Origin: Plasmodium malariae
Taxonomy: Eukaryota; Apicomplexa; Aconoidasida; Haemosporida; Plasmodiidae
Length of the DNA: 64,000 bases
Assembly: GCF_900090045.1 (NCBI RefSeq)
Contig: NC_041781.1
Location: 1,088,001-1,152,000 of the forward strand
Reading direction: 5' to 3'
The position numbers were made by a program, and so were the translations under genes. Under the pieces are notes generated by a model. It was not told where the DNA came from. It made no database searches and saw only the letters and a program-made list of their open reading frames with translations. Positions 11,546-21,649 of this stretch are shown here, piece after piece. Position 1 is the first letter of the stretch; the number at the start of each line of letters is the position of its first letter.

Positions 11546-13432
11546 ATGAATTTTATAAATAGAGAATTCTGGACACCTGGGAAGGGAAGAGAGCTTGCGG
11601 AAAAGTATGAAAAGAGCATAATCATGATTTCGTTGATATACATACCCGCAATCTTAATATTCCAAAATTATATGAAAAAAAGAAATGCAATTGAAGTGAA
11701 ATTTATAAAGATAATATGGAATTTAACCTTATCTTTCTTATCATTTATTGGAGCGTTATTGATAGCTATACATGATAAAGAAGTTTTAAAAAATTTGATT
11801 GTAGAAGAATATGAATACAGCCCAGAAACAAGAGCAGTAATAGCAATATTTACTCTTACAAAAATTGTAGAATATGGGGATACAATATTTTTAGTTTTGA
11901 AAAAAAAAAAATTAACATTTTTACATTTCTATCATCATTTAAGTGTTGTTATATATTGTTTATATTCTCAAAAAGAACTGGTGTCTCATGCTCATTATTT
12001 TGTTTTTCTAAATCTGATCGTTCATAGTATTATGTATTTTTATTTTGGCTTTATATATATTATACCGAGACAAATTTATAAGATACGAAAATTTATTACA
12101 TATTTACAAATATGTCAAATGCTTATGGGAATATTTATATCTTATTATGCTATGAAAAATGTGGAAAATAAGGTATATCTTACTAATGCCATTGCAAGTT
12201 TTGCTTTATATATTACATATGCAATTTTATTTTTAAATTTTTATTTTACTAATTATTATAGTAATATTAAAAGTAATGTAGCTACTTATCTTATAAGTAT
12301 ACATATAATGGGTGTTATAGGATTTATAATGATATGTAAGAGTAATGATATGTTAAGGTTATTTATAGAAGTTATTATAGGATGCATATTCACATTAACA
12401 TTGTTAAATTTTTCATTTTATTTTAATAAGCATTATTATAAAGTGATAAGAAATAAAATATCTGAAAACAATTTTTATGAACAAAGAGATCTTTTTAACA
12501 AATACAAAAAAAAATATTATTCAAATATGGCTGTTTTAAAAAAAAAAATTACAATTAATATGATAAAGACATGTTTATTATGTTTTAACGGATTGGCAAC
12601 ATATGCACATGATCATATATTTCTTTTTGTGAATTTTTATTCTGAAAAAATTAAAAAAGTGACAAATGATTCGAAAATGGACAACCCAGAAAAACCAAAT
12701 GAACAAATTATTATAAATCGTCATGGAAACACACAACAGAATCGACTGAACTCATCCTACGTAGCAACAGAGCAGGCTAATAGTAACATAAATAATATGG
12801 GCAATAAAGGAAGCGATGATAATGCCAATTCTGACACTAATAAGCATTTCAGTAATGATGCCAGTAGTAATGGCAATAGTTGTGGCAGTAATGTTTATAA
12901 TCGCGGCTGTAATAACGTTAACTTGCGTAAAATCATATATAATAGCAAAAATAATAATATAAAAAATGATATAAAAAATGATATAAAAAATGATATAAAA
13001 AATGATAGAAAAAATGATAGAAAAAATGATATTATTAATAGCAGTAACTACAGTAATAGCAGCGGTGGTAAGCAAAAAAGCGGCATTCATAAATTATTTA
13101 TGCTGATAAAAGATCTGTACAGTTCATCTATAATTTCTTATATCATATGTAAATCGCCCATCGAAAATATTTCCTTAAATATGGAAAAGACTATAACACA
13201 TCCATCTGAGCGTTCAACAATATATGCAAATAACAGCTTTTTTCATATAATAAAACAAACCATTCAAAATTATTTATTATACATTCTCTGTTTAATACTA
13301 CCAATATACTATGGACTAAAAGTTTACAACGATGCTGTGCTAGGCTTGTGTGTACACGGAGCATTAAGGTGGCTCATCGAAATATACTCAACCAAAATAT
13401 TTAACAAAACCAGCAAGTGCAATTCGTATTAA
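11546..13432 (+). CDS. Fatty-acid elongase, ELO (GNS1/SUR4) family, with long C-terminal extension
   Basis: ELO enzymes are ER membrane condensing enzymes that add a malonyl-CoA unit to a fatty acyl-CoA. All family signatures are present: KIVEYGDT, the catalytic histidine box HFYHH (residues ~127-131), NLIVHSIMYFYF and TYLQICQM, with about seven membrane segments. The family core ends near FLNFYFTNYY, some 230-240 residues in, but the frame continues to 628 residues. The extension has two more hydrophobic segments, an Asn/Ser-rich linker, a KNDI repeat (about 12960-13030) and a last hydrophobic segment. I start at 11546 (MNFINREFW), because the longer frame from 11465 would translate a poly(T) leader into nine phenylalanines. 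By position it corresponds to the P. falciparum chromosome 9 ELO gene (ELO-C in my memory). Single exon. Confidence 0.92.
   Translation: MNFINREFWTPGKGRELAEKYEKSIIMISLIYIPAILIFQNYMKKRNAIEVKFIKIIWNLTLSFLSFIGALLIAIHDKEVLKNLIVEEYEYSPETRAVIAIFTLTKIVEYGDTIFLVLKKKKLTFLHFYHHLSVVIYCLYSQKELVSHAHYFVFLNLIVHSIMYFYFGFIYIIPRQIYKIRKFITYLQICQMLMGIFISYYAMKNVENKVYLTNAIASFALYITYAILFLNFYFTNYYSNIKSNVATYLISIHIMGVIGFIMICKSNDMLRLFIEVIIGCIFTLTLLNFSFYFNKHYYKVIRNKISENNFYEQRDLFNKYKKKYYSNMAVLKKKITINMIKTCLLCFNGLATYAHDHIFLFVNFYSEKIKKVTNDSKMDNPEKPNEQIIINRHGNTQQNRLNSSYVATEQANSNINNMGNKGSDDNANSDTNKHFSNDASSNGNSCGSNVYNRGCNNVNLRKIIYNSKNNNIKNDIKNDIKNDIKNDRKNDRKNDIINSSNYSNSSGGKQKSGIHKLFMLIKDLYSSSIISYIICKSPIENISLNMEKTITHPSERSTIYANNSFFHIIKQTIQNYLLYILCLILPIYYGLKVYNDAVLGLCVHGALRWLIEIYSTKIFNKTSKCNSY
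12955..13032 (+). repeat. In-frame 15-bp repeat encoding Lys-Asn-Asp-Ile units
   Basis: About five copies of a 15-bp unit (AAAAATGATATAAAA-type) encode IKNDIKND- and RKND-like repeats in the linker of the elongase extension. The unit is a multiple of three, so copy-number change keeps the frame. Confidence 0.8.
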
Positions 13433-14169
13433 CTGCGCACGTAAGATATTCATGGAATCCTTTGCTATAGTTTATCCCGCTCTCTTCTGTTTCAGATGAC
13501 AAAAGCGAGGAACGCATTTTCCGGAAAAAGAAAAATGAAGAAAGCGAGGAACAGGTAACAGGAGCCAGGGCGAATGGAGCAAGAGAGAACGAAGGAAAAT
13601 AAGGTAGACATTATAGGAACACATAGCAAAGCAGAAAAAATAGAGTATCTTTTATTTTGGGGCTCCATGCACATTTTGCTGCATCTTCTATTTTTCCACT
13701 GTTTTTAAGTGGGAAGTATATATAAGAGCAAAATTAAACAGCAGAGTGAGTTCCTGATACTGCATATGCTATTCACAAGAGCATACATGCATATATATTT
13801 ACATACATTGGTATGTCGTTTATTGTGTACGAATTATACGAACCCGCTCCATCTTTTTGATGACCTTACCACTGATACAAGAAGTGTGTTCACTTGTGTA
13901 ATTCTTTACATCCCATGTGTATTTAAACCGCAATTTCATTTGTTTACATTTACACCAATATATGAATATATTCTTGTTAATAACTTGTTCATAAAGTTAA
14001 AAACAAAAATAGGCATACAATTTTATCAACCATGAAAAAAAAAAAAAAAAAATTGCACCTTTTTAGCTAGTTCGTATATATACTTTTACACACACGTGGC
14101 ATACCATTCCCATCCTGATAACAGGGCGCATGATATATTTAATTTTTTCACATCATCTTATTGCTTGTT

Positions 14170-14203
<34 letters not shown>

Positions 14204-14991
14204 CCACGCCAATTTTTTCTGCTTTTTTTATTGAAGAACTTATTTAAACTTATAAATTTTTTAATATTCATTGTTAAAAATATAAGTAGTTTAGCAGATA
14301 CAATCCCTTGCAAAGACTGCTCAATAAGAGGAACGTTGTCATTTTGTCGTTTATCTTTTTAGCCGTTTTGTAATTTTTTTTTTTTTTCAACTAAACAATT
14401 GTTAATATAAAACGAGAAATACCGATTGTGTTGCTTAAGAGTTAATTCAAAAACTCTTCAGGCAAAGCGTGCGCAAACAAAGGAAAAAGAAAAATACAAA
14501 ATAAAGTATAAAATAAAATAAGTATAAAATAAAATAAGTATAAAATAAAATAAGTGTAAAATAAAATAAGTATAAAATAAAAGAAGTATAAAATAAAATA
14601 AGTATAAAATAAAATAAGTATAAAATAAAAGAAGATAAAATAAAAGAAGTATAAAATAAAAGAAGTATAAAATAAAAGAAGTATAAAATAAAAGAAGTAT
14701 AAAATAAAAGAAGTATAAAATAAAAGAAGTATAAAATAAAACTAAAATAAAACTAAATTAAGACTAAGATAAATTGAAAATAAAATAGAATAAAATAACA
14801 GGAAAAACTTGAAAAATAAAGCAGTATGGAAAAAATTTAATGAAGCACAAATTAAAAGAAGAGAAAATAAAAAAATAAAAAAAAAGAGGAATCCTTACAT
14901 AACTCTAATTGGTCATCGTCCTCACAAATTTTTTAATCGCTCTAAAATTTTATTTATAAATTTTAACTTTTTTAAAGTATTTACTATATTT
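13433..14991. other. Convergent intergenic region between elongase and J-protein
   Basis: Probable 3' flanks of both genes. An exon-like patch of higher GC lies at 13496-13602 (acceptor TCTGTTTCAG, then an open Lys/Glu-rich frame to TAA). The rest is AT-rich with (AT)n at 14171-14195 and the minisatellite listed separately. No convincing separate gene. Confidence 0.6.
14505..14745 (+). repeat. Minisatellite, ~15-bp unit (AGTATAAAATAAAAT / AGTATAAAATAAAAG)
   Basis: About sixteen tandem copies of a 15-bp purine-rich unit with a T/G variant at the last position. One shortened copy (AGATAAAATAAA) sits near 14632. It lies beyond the 3' end of the elongase, between convergent genes. Confidence 0.9.
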
Positions 14992-15164
14992 TCAAAATCC
15001 TGTGAGAAAAAGGAAAAGTGGTGGTACAAACAATATAACTAACAGCTTAGTTAACAGAGTAAACGTATACAAATGTACAAATGATGGAGAACATGTTTTT
15101 AAAAAAGCATATATTTTAGTCGTCTAAAAAATTAACAAGAGGATGACAGCAAAATTAGGGAAAA

Positions 15165-15390
15165 ATAATGACAAAATAGGGGGAAAATAATGACAAAATA
15201 GGGGAAAAATAGCAGAAAAATAGGGGAAAAATAGGGGAAAAATAGCAGAAAAATAGGGGAAAAATAGCAGAAAAATAGGGGAAAAATAGGGGAAAAATAG
15301 CAGAAAAATAGGGGAAAAATAGCAGAAAAATAGGGGAAAAATAGCAGAAAAATAGCAGAAAAATAGGGGAAAAATAGCAGAAAAATAGCT
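15165..15390 (+). repeat. Minisatellite of AGGGGAAAAAT / AGCAGAAAAAT 11-bp units inside or just after the J-protein gene
   Basis: About twenty 11-bp units alternate between two variants (GGGGAAAAATA and GCAGAAAAATA). They lie between the last certain exon of the J-protein and a possible terminal exon at 15123-14992. The long Phe-rich frames across them are artefacts of the repeat. Confidence 0.9.
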
Positions 15391-15395
15391 GCCAA

Positions 15396-17536
15396 TTAAT
15401 TTAATATAAAATTCCATGTCCACCTATATGCGCAAAATTGATGACTCCTATGACTTACCTTTTCTTCGAAATGTAATTTTATCCTTTTAACGTGATCCTC
15501 GTACTTGTCTTTATATTCCCTACGGCAATTTTTAAAATATCAATTTGAAATGGGTAAAATTAGTAGAAATGGAATGAATAAATATTATATTTCCTATTTT
15601 GTTATTACCTTGTCAATAATAAAAGGTCCATTTCAGGCTTATTTATTTGTTCATTAATCTTATAAGAAATAGAAAAAAAATATGGATGAACAAGCAAGGT
15701 TTTACATGAACATGTATATAAGTGCAAAACTGACTGCTCTTACATCAAAAGAACATAAGTGCATGAAATTTTTAAAAATTATTATACCTTTATAATTTCA
15801 GACAAAAATTCTTCATCCTCTAGATTCTCATCTTCAGGTATCTTTAAAAAAAGAAAAAATAATAATCATATGTATATTTATATTTAATTTGTTAAAAGGG
15901 CAAAATATTCAACCAAAAAAGAAAAAGACAATGCAAAGTCCAAACTGTAAATACATAAATGAAATGTATAATATATCCTTGAACATGTTTACCTTGTAGT
16001 TATATTGAATGTTTATCATGTAGGAAGCCCGATCTATATCATTCAGTAGAATTCCATATGCGTTGTTTAAATAACTTGAGACTTCATTTATTCTTTCTAA
16101 CTGTAATTATAATGTAATAACGAACTTATTTTTTATTTTCATATGCATTTTTTTTGTAATATTATTGCTTGAATTAGGAATAATTAAATTATTCGATGCA
16201 TTATACAAAAAAACTCTTATTCATGAGGGTTCTCATGGTAGAAGTGTTTACGCTGATGAAAGAGTTTGTGTATATGAGTGTACTCGTTTAAGTATAAGTA
16301 TATATGTATATATGTATGCATGTGGTGAGGGAGCATGCGCCATGTATATGTGCTATCAGTAACAAATTGCGTTTACTTCGGAATTCTGTGCATTCTTATC
16401 CGGGTGGTAAATTTTTTGTATATCATTAAATTTTTTCTTTAAATAATTTTTGTCTAAGTCATAGCTAACTTTTCTGCTTATGAACAAAAAAAAAAAAAAA
16501 AAAAAAAAGAGATATAAGTAAGATGACTACACATAAATTGCAGCTAATAAGTAATGTTTGACCTAATCATCATTTTGTGTATTTTATCACGTATTGAATA
16601 TTGTGGCTTAATGGTAAATATATTGTTTAATTTGTTACCATATGCTTATTTATTTATTTTTATTTATTAATTTTTATTTATTAATTTTTATTTATTAATT
16701 TTTATTTTTTTATTAATTTTTATTTATTAATTTTTATTTTATTTGTTTTTAAATTTTCATACAAGCCGAAAAGCTCAAAAAAGTTAAAAATTTTAAAGAC
16801 ATCGACATTGATTAGCGCCTTACAACTCTAAAAGGGTAGGATGTTAATCGAAAAAAAAAAAAAAAAAAATATAACAACGATGTTGGAAATGACACGTTTT
16901 TATGTATACATAAGGATATATACATATATACATGTACATATACATAAGTCTCGTATCTTTGTAACGTTATAAATCCTCTCTTTTCACAATATTCTAATGC
17001 GTTATACTGAAAAAATTACAACATACTTGACAGCTGAACGGAACATTGTCAACATTTATATCCCTGTGACATTTGTAGCATTTTACTTGTTTAATATTTT
17101 TCCTTTTATTAAAATCTAACATATCATATTTATTATTATCTGTTATTAAAAGAAAAGAAAATGGTATACATATAACAATTCTCTAAATTTTTTGAAATAA
17201 ATTTTAGATCATTTGACATATGTGTACTTCATCATTAATGGGATGCATGTAATGTATAAAAACATTTTCCTTTCTTTATTACACACATTTATTATTTCCA
17301 TTTATGAACAGCCGTTTAGTTAATTTGTTGGAATAAGGTTTACACGATATTGTATTATTGACAGCATTGTGCTTCCACAATAAAGATATATATTTGATTT
17401 TGTTCATTGAGTTTATTATTGTCACATAGTATGTTTTTATATTATATTTTACTCTTTTATAAGGTAATAGTGTATATCTACACTTTACCGTTGAAATAAT
17501 CTTTTGAAATTCGTATGAAAAAACAAGTAACTGCAA
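15396..17536 (-). CDS. HscB/Jac1-type J-protein (Fe-S cluster co-chaperone), spliced
   Basis: Eight exons join with consistent phases: 17536-17287, 17139-17027, 16827-16763, 16473-16377, 16100-15993, 15841-15788, 15658-15609 and 15519-15459 (266 codons). Exon 1 is basic with almost no acidic residues, like a mitochondrial presequence. Then comes a four-cysteine knuckle (CYKC...CQSC, the second pair formed across a splice), a J-domain opening FFELFGL with HPDKN, and the HscB C-terminal helices (NNAYGILLNDIDRASYMI; EDEEFLSEI). HscB hands Fe-S clusters from the scaffold protein to the mitochondrial Hsp70. The zinc knuckle before the J-domain resembles human HSC20. The 3' end is uncertain: read-through past the strong GTAAGT donor at 15458 gives a stop near 15396; splicing over a minisatellite to 15123-14992 adds 43 residues. 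The exon 1 donor (GTGTGT) is weak. P. falciparum has a DnaJ gene at this position. Confidence 0.82.
16645..16745 (+). repeat. TTTATTTATTAATT repeat in a J-protein intron
   Basis: A short AT-only tandem repeat, about six copies of a 15-bp unit, within the intron between the zinc-knuckle/J-domain exon (16827-16763) and the HPDKN exon. Confidence 0.75.
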
Positions 17537-18745
17537 AAATTAGGATCAAGTTATAAAACAAACAAAAAAAAAAAAAATAAATAAATGCAAAAAGTAACAA
17601 AAAAAATAATTAAAAAGGATGAAAGCAATATAACATGTACAGTTGTTCTTCAGTTTGTAAATGTATTTTTACGCAATTTAATATTGTTTAATTTTATTTA
17701 GTTTTATTCGATTTTATTTAATTATGTTTGATTTTATTTAATTATGTTTGATTTTATTTAATTATGTTTGATTTTATTTAATTATGTTTGATTTTATTTA
17801 ATTATGTTTGATTTTATTTATATTTTATTTTTTTAGTTTTATTCGATTTTATTTAATTATGTTTGATTTTATTTAGTTTTATTCGATTTTATTTAATTAT
17901 GTTTGATTTTATTTAATTATGTTTGATTTTATTTAATTAGGTTTGATTTTATTTAATTATGTTTGATTTTATTTAATTATGTTTGATTTTATTTAATTAT
18001 GTTTGATTTTTTTTAGTTTTATTCGATTTTATTTGTTTTTATATATTTTACTTTTTTTTTTTTTTTTTTTTGGGCGAAACGTGTTTAAGCCCTATATACA
18101 AAAACATTTTTAAAAATCCCTACCTGCACATAATGCTAAATGGAAACAACGTCGTAGGGGCACACAAACCATAATATGTAAATACAAATATGTATACACA
18201 TATATATATATATATATATATATATGTCTGTATATGTATATGTATATGTATATGTTTACGTATATATATGTATATACATATGTGTTTATGTGTACTCATA
18301 ACGCGGAAGAATATATGGCACATGTACATTAACTCTTGGAATGTACTTCCACTTTTGAACAGACTTTCATTCTTGCTCTGCATTTTTTTACAAAACAGGA
18401 GGACTTCATTTATTTTTACACTTACATAGGAACATATATATTTACATATATATATATAAACATATGTGTATAATGCATAATGTGTAACCCTCATATGTGT
18501 GAGTTTTTTTATTAGTCGAACATGTACAAGTCAGGAAATTTTTTTTTTTTTTTTTTGTTAATTGTCAAAATGGTATTATTTCTTTTCCATAATGTTTTAT
18601 ATGCCTCTCATTTTGGTATTTCATTAATATGTGATTACAGGTACGTAGTACGTACGTAAGCATAGTATAACCATAGACACAGTATACACGCATGGTATGT
18701 ACGTACACACAACATGTGTGCGCGCACGAGTACATGCGTTTTTGT
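17537..18745. other. Intergenic region upstream of the J-protein
   Basis: No gene seen. It carries the probable 5' flank of the J-protein and the 3' flank of the CS-domain gene, the 20-bp minisatellite, poly(T) at 18050-18071 and 18540-18556, and (TA)n at 18200-18225. Confidence 0.7.
17690..18035 (+). repeat. Minisatellite, 20-bp unit TTTGATTTTATTTAATTATG
   Basis: About fifteen or more tandem copies, interrupted by a related variant (TTTAGTTTTATTCGATTTTA) at the start, near 17835, near 17875 and near 18015. The variant blocks give a higher-order pattern. Confidence 0.92.
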
Positions 18746-21649
18746 TCAACTTCTACTGTTTCTTTCATACTCCCTGTACTTTTGCACTTGCTGTTCCTTA
18801 AAATTTTGCACAAATTTTTTATCCCATTTTGTTTCTTTCATCTTCCAGAATAAGGGTTTTTTGGATTTCATCAATTCAACAATGGATTTATCATATTCGT
18901 CTAGCATTTCTCGTATGAACCAGTCAGGTAAAATTCTTTCAATATCAAAATTTAATTGAAAAATAGCTTCTGGGATATGGGGAAAATTTGGAAAATGGTT
19001 AGCTGTTAATTTTTTTTCTTGAACACTTTTAAACAATGTTTTAATTATATCTTTAAAAAATATCCAATCAGCTTTTGGCATGGATGCAAGCATAGTTGTT
19101 AAAATAGTTTTTCTTACATTTGGTTGTTCATGACAAATTATTGTAGTAATGTTAATAACATCCTGCCATATATCTTTTTCTAAAATAGAATATATTCCTT
19201 TTTGTATAATCATCAAAATTATTAACCAGTCAGAAGGATGTTCCCTAAAATCCCTATTTTGAGCTTTTATATTTTTTTTTTCAATTTGTATAGCGTGTTT
19301 AATATATCCAAGAAATGCATAGTCTAATAAAGGTTTCATTGATTCAATAAAATCATTTAACCCTTTCTCATCATGTACAGCCTTTTCACATATAAGTTGA
19401 ATCTTTTTCAAATGTTCTTTTTCTTCATGTTCCATTAAAATTTTTATATCATCATATAAACTCATAACAAACGAATTAACTATTTGTAGAATTCTTTTCT
19501 CTTCACTATTCTTTGGTGGGTTTTCTTGTAGTCTAATTTTCATTAAACATATATATTCATCACTTAGTAAAACATCCCGATAATTATTACAAACAGTTGG
19601 AATCATATCATCCTCTAAATATTGTAATTCTTCAATTAATGTGTTTAACCTCATTTCGTTTATTTTCCATTTTCCTCTCATTTGGTTTTTCTCCTCTTCA
19701 CTGCTCTTCATGTAAATTTCGTAAAGTGTTAATTTCGGTTTATCGCTATGGTCGAGCAACTCCTTCTCCAAGCAATTAAAAAAGCGCCTGTTAATGTTGT
19801 TATCTGTGCCGCTATCACTGATATTACCGCCATAGCTGCTAACACTGCTATCACTAATGCCGCTCGAGCAGGGACTTAAATCTATAAAGGTGCCTTTTCC
19901 CTCCCGTCCTTCATTAGACGTACTGTCCGTTACATCTACATTGTTTTCATCATTTTTATTTGCTGAATTTTTCAAAATGTTACTATCAGATATATGCCCA
20001 GTACCTCCCTGTTCCTTCCGCACATACGCATTTGAATATTCATCTATATTATACAAACTTATTTTATCGGTTAAGTTTTCTATTTCAGTGAATCTATAAA
20101 ATTTTTCTCTATTTTTCTGTTCATCTGATTTGATAGCCGCCTTTTTCCATACCATCTTTGATTCCTCTTCGGTTAAATCAAAGGATGTTTTCATAAAATT
20201 AATATAATCTTCTAACTTCAAAGTTAGTTTTTGTTCTTGAGATAATTCTAAATTTGCTTTTAACTGTAAAACGGAATTTCTTCTAAATTCTACTTTTTTT
20301 TCTTCTGACCAATCTTTCATAAATTCAGGTTCTTTCGATTTATCATCACATGTTAATTTTACTTTTGAGTTTATTCTTAATTCTTTAACTATTAAATGTT
20401 CTTCTGGGGAATCTTTTTGTATTTCTTTTATTCTGCTATCATACGTTTCTCCACTACTATTTGAATTTTCTTCTGAATTTCCTGAACTATTTATATTTTC
20501 TGTTTTATTTTTTCTTTTTTGCTCCTCTTCCTCACCTGAGTTCTTTACATTATCATTATGTATAGAGATATGTTTTGGGGTACCACCTTCTTCTGTAATG
20601 TAACTATAATTACTTTGAGGTGAGTGCGTATGCATCATCTTTTCCACATTTTTAGAAGTAGGATTTAAATAGAAAATTCCTTTTAAATCATGTTGTAGCT
20701 TTTTTATAATTCTTTGTTCGCAATCTTTTACAAGATAACTAACCATATTTCCATGTAGTCCTTTAATACCACTAGCAACTTTACCTCTATGTATATTTAA
20801 CACTATTCCATTTTGAAATGAACTTAACTTTAGAACTAGACTATCTTCAGCTTCCCATTTTAAATCATATCCTGATATGAGAATTTCTATCCCATAGTTA
20901 TTGTTCATAACTATTGTTTTTAATTTCATTACTGGTATACCAAATTCATTTTGGTTATATGACTTTTTATTCGCCCAATTGAGCAAAAAGGTGTTTACAT
21001 CATCATATTTTGCATTTTCGAAATATTCTGTATGTAATAGTTCATTTTCCTCTACACTTTTTTGTGATATAGAATTCTTGTCATCATGTGTTGATGATGC
21101 ATTATCATATGATATATGTAAAATATTTTCTTTTTCTACTACACCTACCCATTCACTCATCCCTCTATGTTTCTTTTTTAAAACTATACTTAATATACAA
21201 TAATCTTCATGTTTTTCTAAAAACCATGTAGATAGATTTGTATCGACAAACCCTTTTAATTTCCCTTCTATTAAGCATTGTGGTTTATCTTTCAATTTTG
21301 CATATATATAATCATTCTTTAAACTATACTGAATATCACCTGGACTTGCATCTGGTGATAATCTTATTTTCACCTCTATATTATCATCTGATTCAACCCA
21401 TTCGTAAGAGCACGTTGTTCCGCTTCCCCTAAATATGCGAAAGTAATCATTCCCACTTTTTTTCCACTTCTTTTTTAAATGGAAAAAGTTATTTATAAAA
21501 TACCTTGAATAGGACAATTTTTTTGCCTTCTCCCTTTTACTATTACTTACTATGAGCTTATTTTTTATCTTAACTGAGCATCCATACTCAAGGTGAAATA
21601 TTACCATAATAATTAGCATAAGCATTTGCCATAAACCCCATTTTGTCAT
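18746..21649 (-). CDS. NudC-type CS-domain protein with signal-like N-terminus, possible apicoplast protein
   Basis: A 967-residue single-exon protein. Residues ~7-24 are hydrophobic (MLMLIIMVIFHLEYGC), followed by ~50 Lys/Ser/Asn-rich residues, the bipartite layout of apicoplast leaders. Residues ~81-175 form a CS (p23/NudC-like) fold: YEWVESDDNIEVKI, the GKLKGFVD turn and the STWFLEKHEDYCILSIVL strand pair, ending near MSEWVGVV. CS domains usually act as Hsp90/Hsp70 co-chaperone or client-binding modules. A second beta-rich region (~240-340), an acidic linker, and a long helical C-terminal half (~640-960) with conserved-looking Trp/Pro positions follow. I do not recognise the C-terminal half. 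Organelle targeting is inferred only from the leader. It is transcribed in the same direction as the J-protein. Confidence 0.85.
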   Translation of the reverse strand: MTKWGLWQMLMLIIMVIFHLEYGCSVKIKNKLIVSNSKREKAKKLSYSRYFINNFFHLKKKWKKSGNDYFRIFRGSGTTCSYEWVESDDNIEVKIRLSPDASPGDIQYSLKNDYIYAKLKDKPQCLIEGKLKGFVDTNLSTWFLEKHEDYCILSIVLKKKHRGMSEWVGVVEKENILHISYDNASSTHDDKNSISQKSVEENELLHTEYFENAKYDDVNTFLLNWANKKSYNQNEFGIPVMKLKTIVMNNNYGIEILISGYDLKWEAEDSLVLKLSSFQNGIVLNIHRGKVASGIKGLHGNMVSYLVKDCEQRIIKKLQHDLKGIFYLNPTSKNVEKMMHTHSPQSNYSYITEEGGTPKHISIHNDNVKNSGEEEEQKRKNKTENINSSGNSEENSNSSGETYDSRIKEIQKDSPEEHLIVKELRINSKVKLTCDDKSKEPEFMKDWSEEKKVEFRRNSVLQLKANLELSQEQKLTLKLEDYINFMKTSFDLTEEESKMVWKKAAIKSDEQKNREKFYRFTEIENLTDKISLYNIDEYSNAYVRKEQGGTGHISDSNILKNSANKNDENNVDVTDSTSNEGREGKGTFIDLSPCSSGISDSSVSSYGGNISDSGTDNNINRRFFNCLEKELLDHSDKPKLTLYEIYMKSSEEEKNQMRGKWKINEMRLNTLIEELQYLEDDMIPTVCNNYRDVLLSDEYICLMKIRLQENPPKNSEEKRILQIVNSFVMSLYDDIKILMEHEEKEHLKKIQLICEKAVHDEKGLNDFIESMKPLLDYAFLGYIKHAIQIEKKNIKAQNRDFREHPSDWLIILMIIQKGIYSILEKDIWQDVINITTIICHEQPNVRKTILTTMLASMPKADWIFFKDIIKTLFKSVQEKKLTANHFPNFPHIPEAIFQLNFDIERILPDWFIREMLDEYDKSIVELMKSKKPLFWKMKETKWDKKFVQNFKEQQVQKYREYERNSRS

